NCBI RefSeq assembly: GCF_001435315.1
Contig: NZ_AZGK01000013.1
Coordinates: 222-53,064 of the forward strand
Reading direction: 5' to 3'
Length of the DNA: 52,843 nt
From: Lentilactobacillus parabuchneri DSM 5707 = NBRC 107865
GTDB taxonomy: Bacteria > Bacillota > Bacilli > Lactobacillales > Lactobacillaceae
A program made the position numbers and the translations under genes. The first letter of the stretch is position 1; the number at the start of each line of letters is the position of its first letter. The notes under the pieces were generated by a model. The model had not been told where the DNA came from. It saw nothing but the letters and a program-made list of their open reading frames with translations, and did not search any database. This document shows positions 50,972-52,843 of this stretch, piece after piece.

Positions 50972-51298
50972 TTAGAACTCTGGCTGAGTCGGGTAAGCAA
51001 TGTGAAATACCCATAAGTAGGATCTGACGTCAAACATCGAAACCTTAAACCCGTTCATATCAGTAAATGAGTATTTTAGTGGAATGGTATAGATAGTGGC
51101 CTTGAAAGCTTTGCTGTTTGATTGGCTATATTTAGGATTGCATTTCAAAGCAGCTGAAAATGGAGCTCCTTCGATTGCCATGGTTGCTCTCACAGCATTT
51201 TTAGGAAACACAGTTATCAATAAACCCAAAATGAGTATTAAGGAAACTACGGTATAAATAATTCGTTTAATCCTGATTTTTATTTTTGTAGTTTTCAT
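50972..51298 (-). CDS. Small membrane-anchored protein, tandem family B copy 2 (108 aa)
   Basis: The same layout as its neighbours: a basic start, one helix (about residues 12-30), FPKNAVRATM, a single Cys in LKCNPKY, a YTIPLKYSF strand and RSYLWVFHIA near the end. AGGA precedes the ATG pair at 51298/51301. The gaps on both sides are short (36 and 69 bases), fitting one operon. Confidence 0.7.
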   Translation of the reverse strand: MKTTKIKIRIKRIIYTVVSLILILGLLITVFPKNAVRATMAIEGAPFSAALKCNPKYSQSNSKAFKATIYTIPLKYSFTDMNGFKVSMFDVRSYLWVFHIAYPTQPEF

Positions 51299-51337
51299 CA
51301 TTACGTCCTGACTTCATAAATTATAGGACTCCATCAG

Positions 51338-51664
51338 TTACGGTAAGAATGGAATGGTTGGGGCCGCGAAATGAAAGATCCCCAAGTAGGTCTTCATGTG
51401 AAATAGTGAAATCTGTGTTCCATACCCATTTTTGTACGCATACTTATTTGAGATGGAATAGAGATTTTCGCCTAAACTTTTACTCGTCTTGGGAGCATAT
51501 ACAGGATCACATTGAAATGCCGCAACCGGTGATGCCCCGTGGAGTAACATGGTTGTCCGAACGGCATTTTTAGGCGATATTGTAGACACCAGAAATAGAA
51601 ATAACACAATCACAACAATTGAATACAATGTTTTTCGAAGTACAGTGTGCTGATTATTTTTCAT
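51338..51664 (-). CDS. Small membrane-anchored protein, tandem family B copy 1 (108 aa)
   Basis: First of the four paralogues after the amidase-like gene. One helix (about residues 12-30) is followed by SPKNAVRTTMLLHGASPVAA, the Cys motif FQCDPVY, KTSKSL and KTYLGIFHFA. The ATG at 51664 lies 3 bases after the previous stop, with GGGGA inside the end of that gene, so translation is probably coupled. Confidence 0.72.
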   Translation of the reverse strand: MKNNQHTVLRKTLYSIVVIVLFLFLVSTISPKNAVRTTMLLHGASPVAAFQCDPVYAPKTSKSLGENLYSISNKYAYKNGYGTQISLFHMKTYLGIFHFAAPTIPFLP

Positions 51665-51667
51665 CAC

Positions 51668-52843
51668 TTATATCCCCATTTCTATAACGCGCATCCGATT
51701 TGTTCTACTAAGACCAAATATTTTCTTGATTTTTGTTAGGGGTGCAAATAATCTGCTTCGCGTATGGGATGTATAATACACCATATGCTTCGTTACCTTA
51801 GAAACGGTTATTGTATGATGCCATCCATACTTCTTCGAATGTAGTTGGATTACATCACCAACGCGAACTTTTGACATCACCTTTCGCAAACTGCTTGTAA
51901 CAAAATGTGGTCGATGCTTGGTTTTGGTCCAATATTTATAAAAGCCATTGACTGTTGACCAACTAGTAGAATAGTTCCAATGTTTTTCAATTACCTTCCC
52001 AAAAATCTTGGTTGACTTTGTTCTGCGACAGTACCACTTACGCGTATTCTTTGTCCATTTGTTCTGTGAATAAAAATGTGCCCCCTTTGCATGTTTACTA
52101 ACCGAAGTCATTCTTGCTCCAGCATGGGCCCTATCTTGTGAGGCCAAATTTGTACAATCCCCGCCTCTAGCGTATGGGTTAAAATTAGGATAATACTTGT
52201 TATACTTTTTCCAATGCTTTCTTTCATACCTGACTTCTCTCCGCTGATTTCTATCCAGTTTTTGTCCCTTTCTCCAAGTCGTCTTATAAGGCTTTTGTTT
52301 CGTCTTATTGCTCGGCTGAAATTGGCCGTTTGAATGCATAGATTTCTGAGAATAATGATCAGAATGGGAGTTGCGAGTTTCCTTATTCTGTGGCTGTTTT
52401 TGAGAAGTAACAGATGCAGAAGCACCATTGTTCTTATTAGAGTTGTTACTTTGAAACTGAGTCTGGTTAGAACTTCTACCGGTGACAGCACTACCTGTTT
52501 TCGTAGTTGCAGAACCAGCAGAATCGTTGACACCTGTCATGCCCTCAGCAGTGCTGTTATTAGTCCCATTAACGGACTGACCTTGAGGATTGGATACAAC
52601 AGTAGCAGAACCATTATTGGCTGTGGCACCAGCTGTTGCACCACCAGTAGAAATTCCGCCGCTTCCGTTGTTGACGCCACCCCCACCGGTGTTTCCACCA
52701 GGAATGTAGCCCCCGCCGCCACTATTGTTATTATTGTTATCGTCATTACCGTTGTCATTGTCGTTGTTGTCATCATTGGTTTGATTTTGGCTGTTAGTGA
52801 CATTGTTGAATTGGCTCTGGTCATGAGCGGACGCACCAGTTGT
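51668..52843 (-). CDS. Secreted amidase-like (Amidase_6) protein, 5' end outside window (at least 391 aa)
   Basis: The frame stays open to the window edge, so the N-terminus and any signal peptide are missing; an internal ATG at 52540 has no ribosome binding site. The visible N-part is a low-complexity linker rich in Asn, Asp, Gly, Ser and Gln (for example DDNNDNDNGNDD, then Gly runs). The C-terminal 190 residues are basic and match the Amidase_6 pattern: YNKYYPNFNPYARGGDCTN with the likely catalytic Cys, and GDVIQLHSKKYGWHHTITV with the likely catalytic His. Such domains occur in extracellular wall- or peptide-cleaving enzymes. It heads the run of small paralogous genes. Confidence 0.8.
   Translation of the reverse strand, partial: TTGASAHDQSQFNNVTNSQNQTNDDNNDNDNGNDDNNNNNSGGGGYIPGGNTGGGGVNNGSGGISTGGATAGATANNGSATVVSNPQGQSVNGTNNSTAEGMTGVNDSAGSATTKTGSAVTGRSSNQTQFQSNNSNKNNGASASVTSQKQPQNKETRNSHSDHYSQKSMHSNGQFQPSNKTKQKPYKTTWRKGQKLDRNQRREVRYERKHWKKYNKYYPNFNPYARGGDCTNLASQDRAHAGARMTSVSKHAKGAHFYSQNKWTKNTRKWYCRRTKSTKIFGKVIEKHWNYSTSWSTVNGFYKYWTKTKHRPHFVTSSLRKVMSKVRVGDVIQLHSKKYGWHHTITVSKVTKHMVYYTSHTRSRLFAPLTKIKKIFGLSRTNRMRVIEMGI

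Noticed and set aside
51668-52540. ATG at 52540 as the true start of the amidase-like gene
   Set aside because: There is no ribosome binding site, and the frame continues upstream without a stop as a linker to the window edge.
1-52843. CRISPR array, tRNA genes, insertion sequence or prophage
   Set aside because: No regularly spaced short repeats, no tRNA-like 3' arms, no transposase or phage structural genes were seen in the window.

Overview
The window reads as chromosomal DNA of a low-GC lactic acid bacterium of the family Lactobacillaceae. Supporting signs are a KxYKxGKxW-type surface adhesin, two L-2-hydroxyisocaproate-type dehydrogenases, a D-2-hydroxyacid dehydrogenase, GGAGG-type ribosome binding sites, PyrR-type attenuation of pyrB and a partial menaquinone pathway. 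A heterofermentative genus such as Lentilactobacillus or Levilactobacillus is plausible, but the genus is not proven. I see no tRNA, rRNA, CRISPR array, transposase or prophage.

Layout. (1) 1-8212, minus strand: an operon of four cytoplasmic proteins (one MucBP-like, one SseB-like, two small) ending in a very large adhesin with MBG-type repeats. The adhesin frame is cut by one in-frame TAG at 2881-2883 and otherwise stays open to the window edge. (2) 8.6-10.1 kb: AbiEi/AbiEii. (3) 10.4-16.3 kb: a DUF915-like lipoprotein hydrolase, an FtsX-type permease behind a glutathione peroxidase, and an MsbA-like ABC exporter. (4) 16.6-17.7 kb: an AbiF-type HEPN protein preceded by a small structured RNA. 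(5) 17.9-22.9 kb: lipoate ligase, a small membrane protein, a flavin-binding protein, a pyridine nucleotide-disulphide oxidoreductase and a secreted beta-helix protein. (6) 23.2-32.3 kb: amino-acid-derived keto and hydroxy acid metabolism (aminotransferase, D- and L-2-hydroxyacid dehydrogenases), menG/menA, a TMEM175-like channel, an unrecognised protein and an NmrA-like oxidoreductase. (7) 32.4-38.6 kb: an orphan OppA-type binding protein behind two Cys-rich mini-ORFs, a histidine phosphatase, serC-serA and a Gdx/SugE guanidinium exporter. (8) 38.7-46.2 kb: a Nudix hydrolase, pyrB-pyrC (minus), and divergent carA-carB (plus). (9) 46.4-49.0 kb: two MazEF-like modules flanking signal peptidase I. 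(10) 49.1-52.8 kb: a minus-strand run of tandem paralogous small secreted or membrane proteins downstream of a secreted amidase-like protein that runs off the window.

The most interesting theme is RNA-level control. Two classical leader-peptide attenuators can be read directly. One is a 21-codon peptide with consecutive Tyr-Tyr-Phe-Trp-Phe-Phe codons ahead of the aminotransferase/D-hydroxyacid dehydrogenase operon. The other is a 22-codon peptide with a Ser-Ser-Ser-Trp-Ser run ahead of serC-serA. Both have competing hairpins consistent with stall-dependent antitermination. Two Cys-rich mini-ORFs precede oppA, one or two PyrR attenuators precede pyrB, and a long terminator hairpin (candidate guanidine switch) precedes gdx. 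A structured RNA precedes abiF, and an orphan short RNA is predicted at 30.25 kb. Four toxin-antitoxin or Abi modules lie in the window, two of them with clear palindromic operators.
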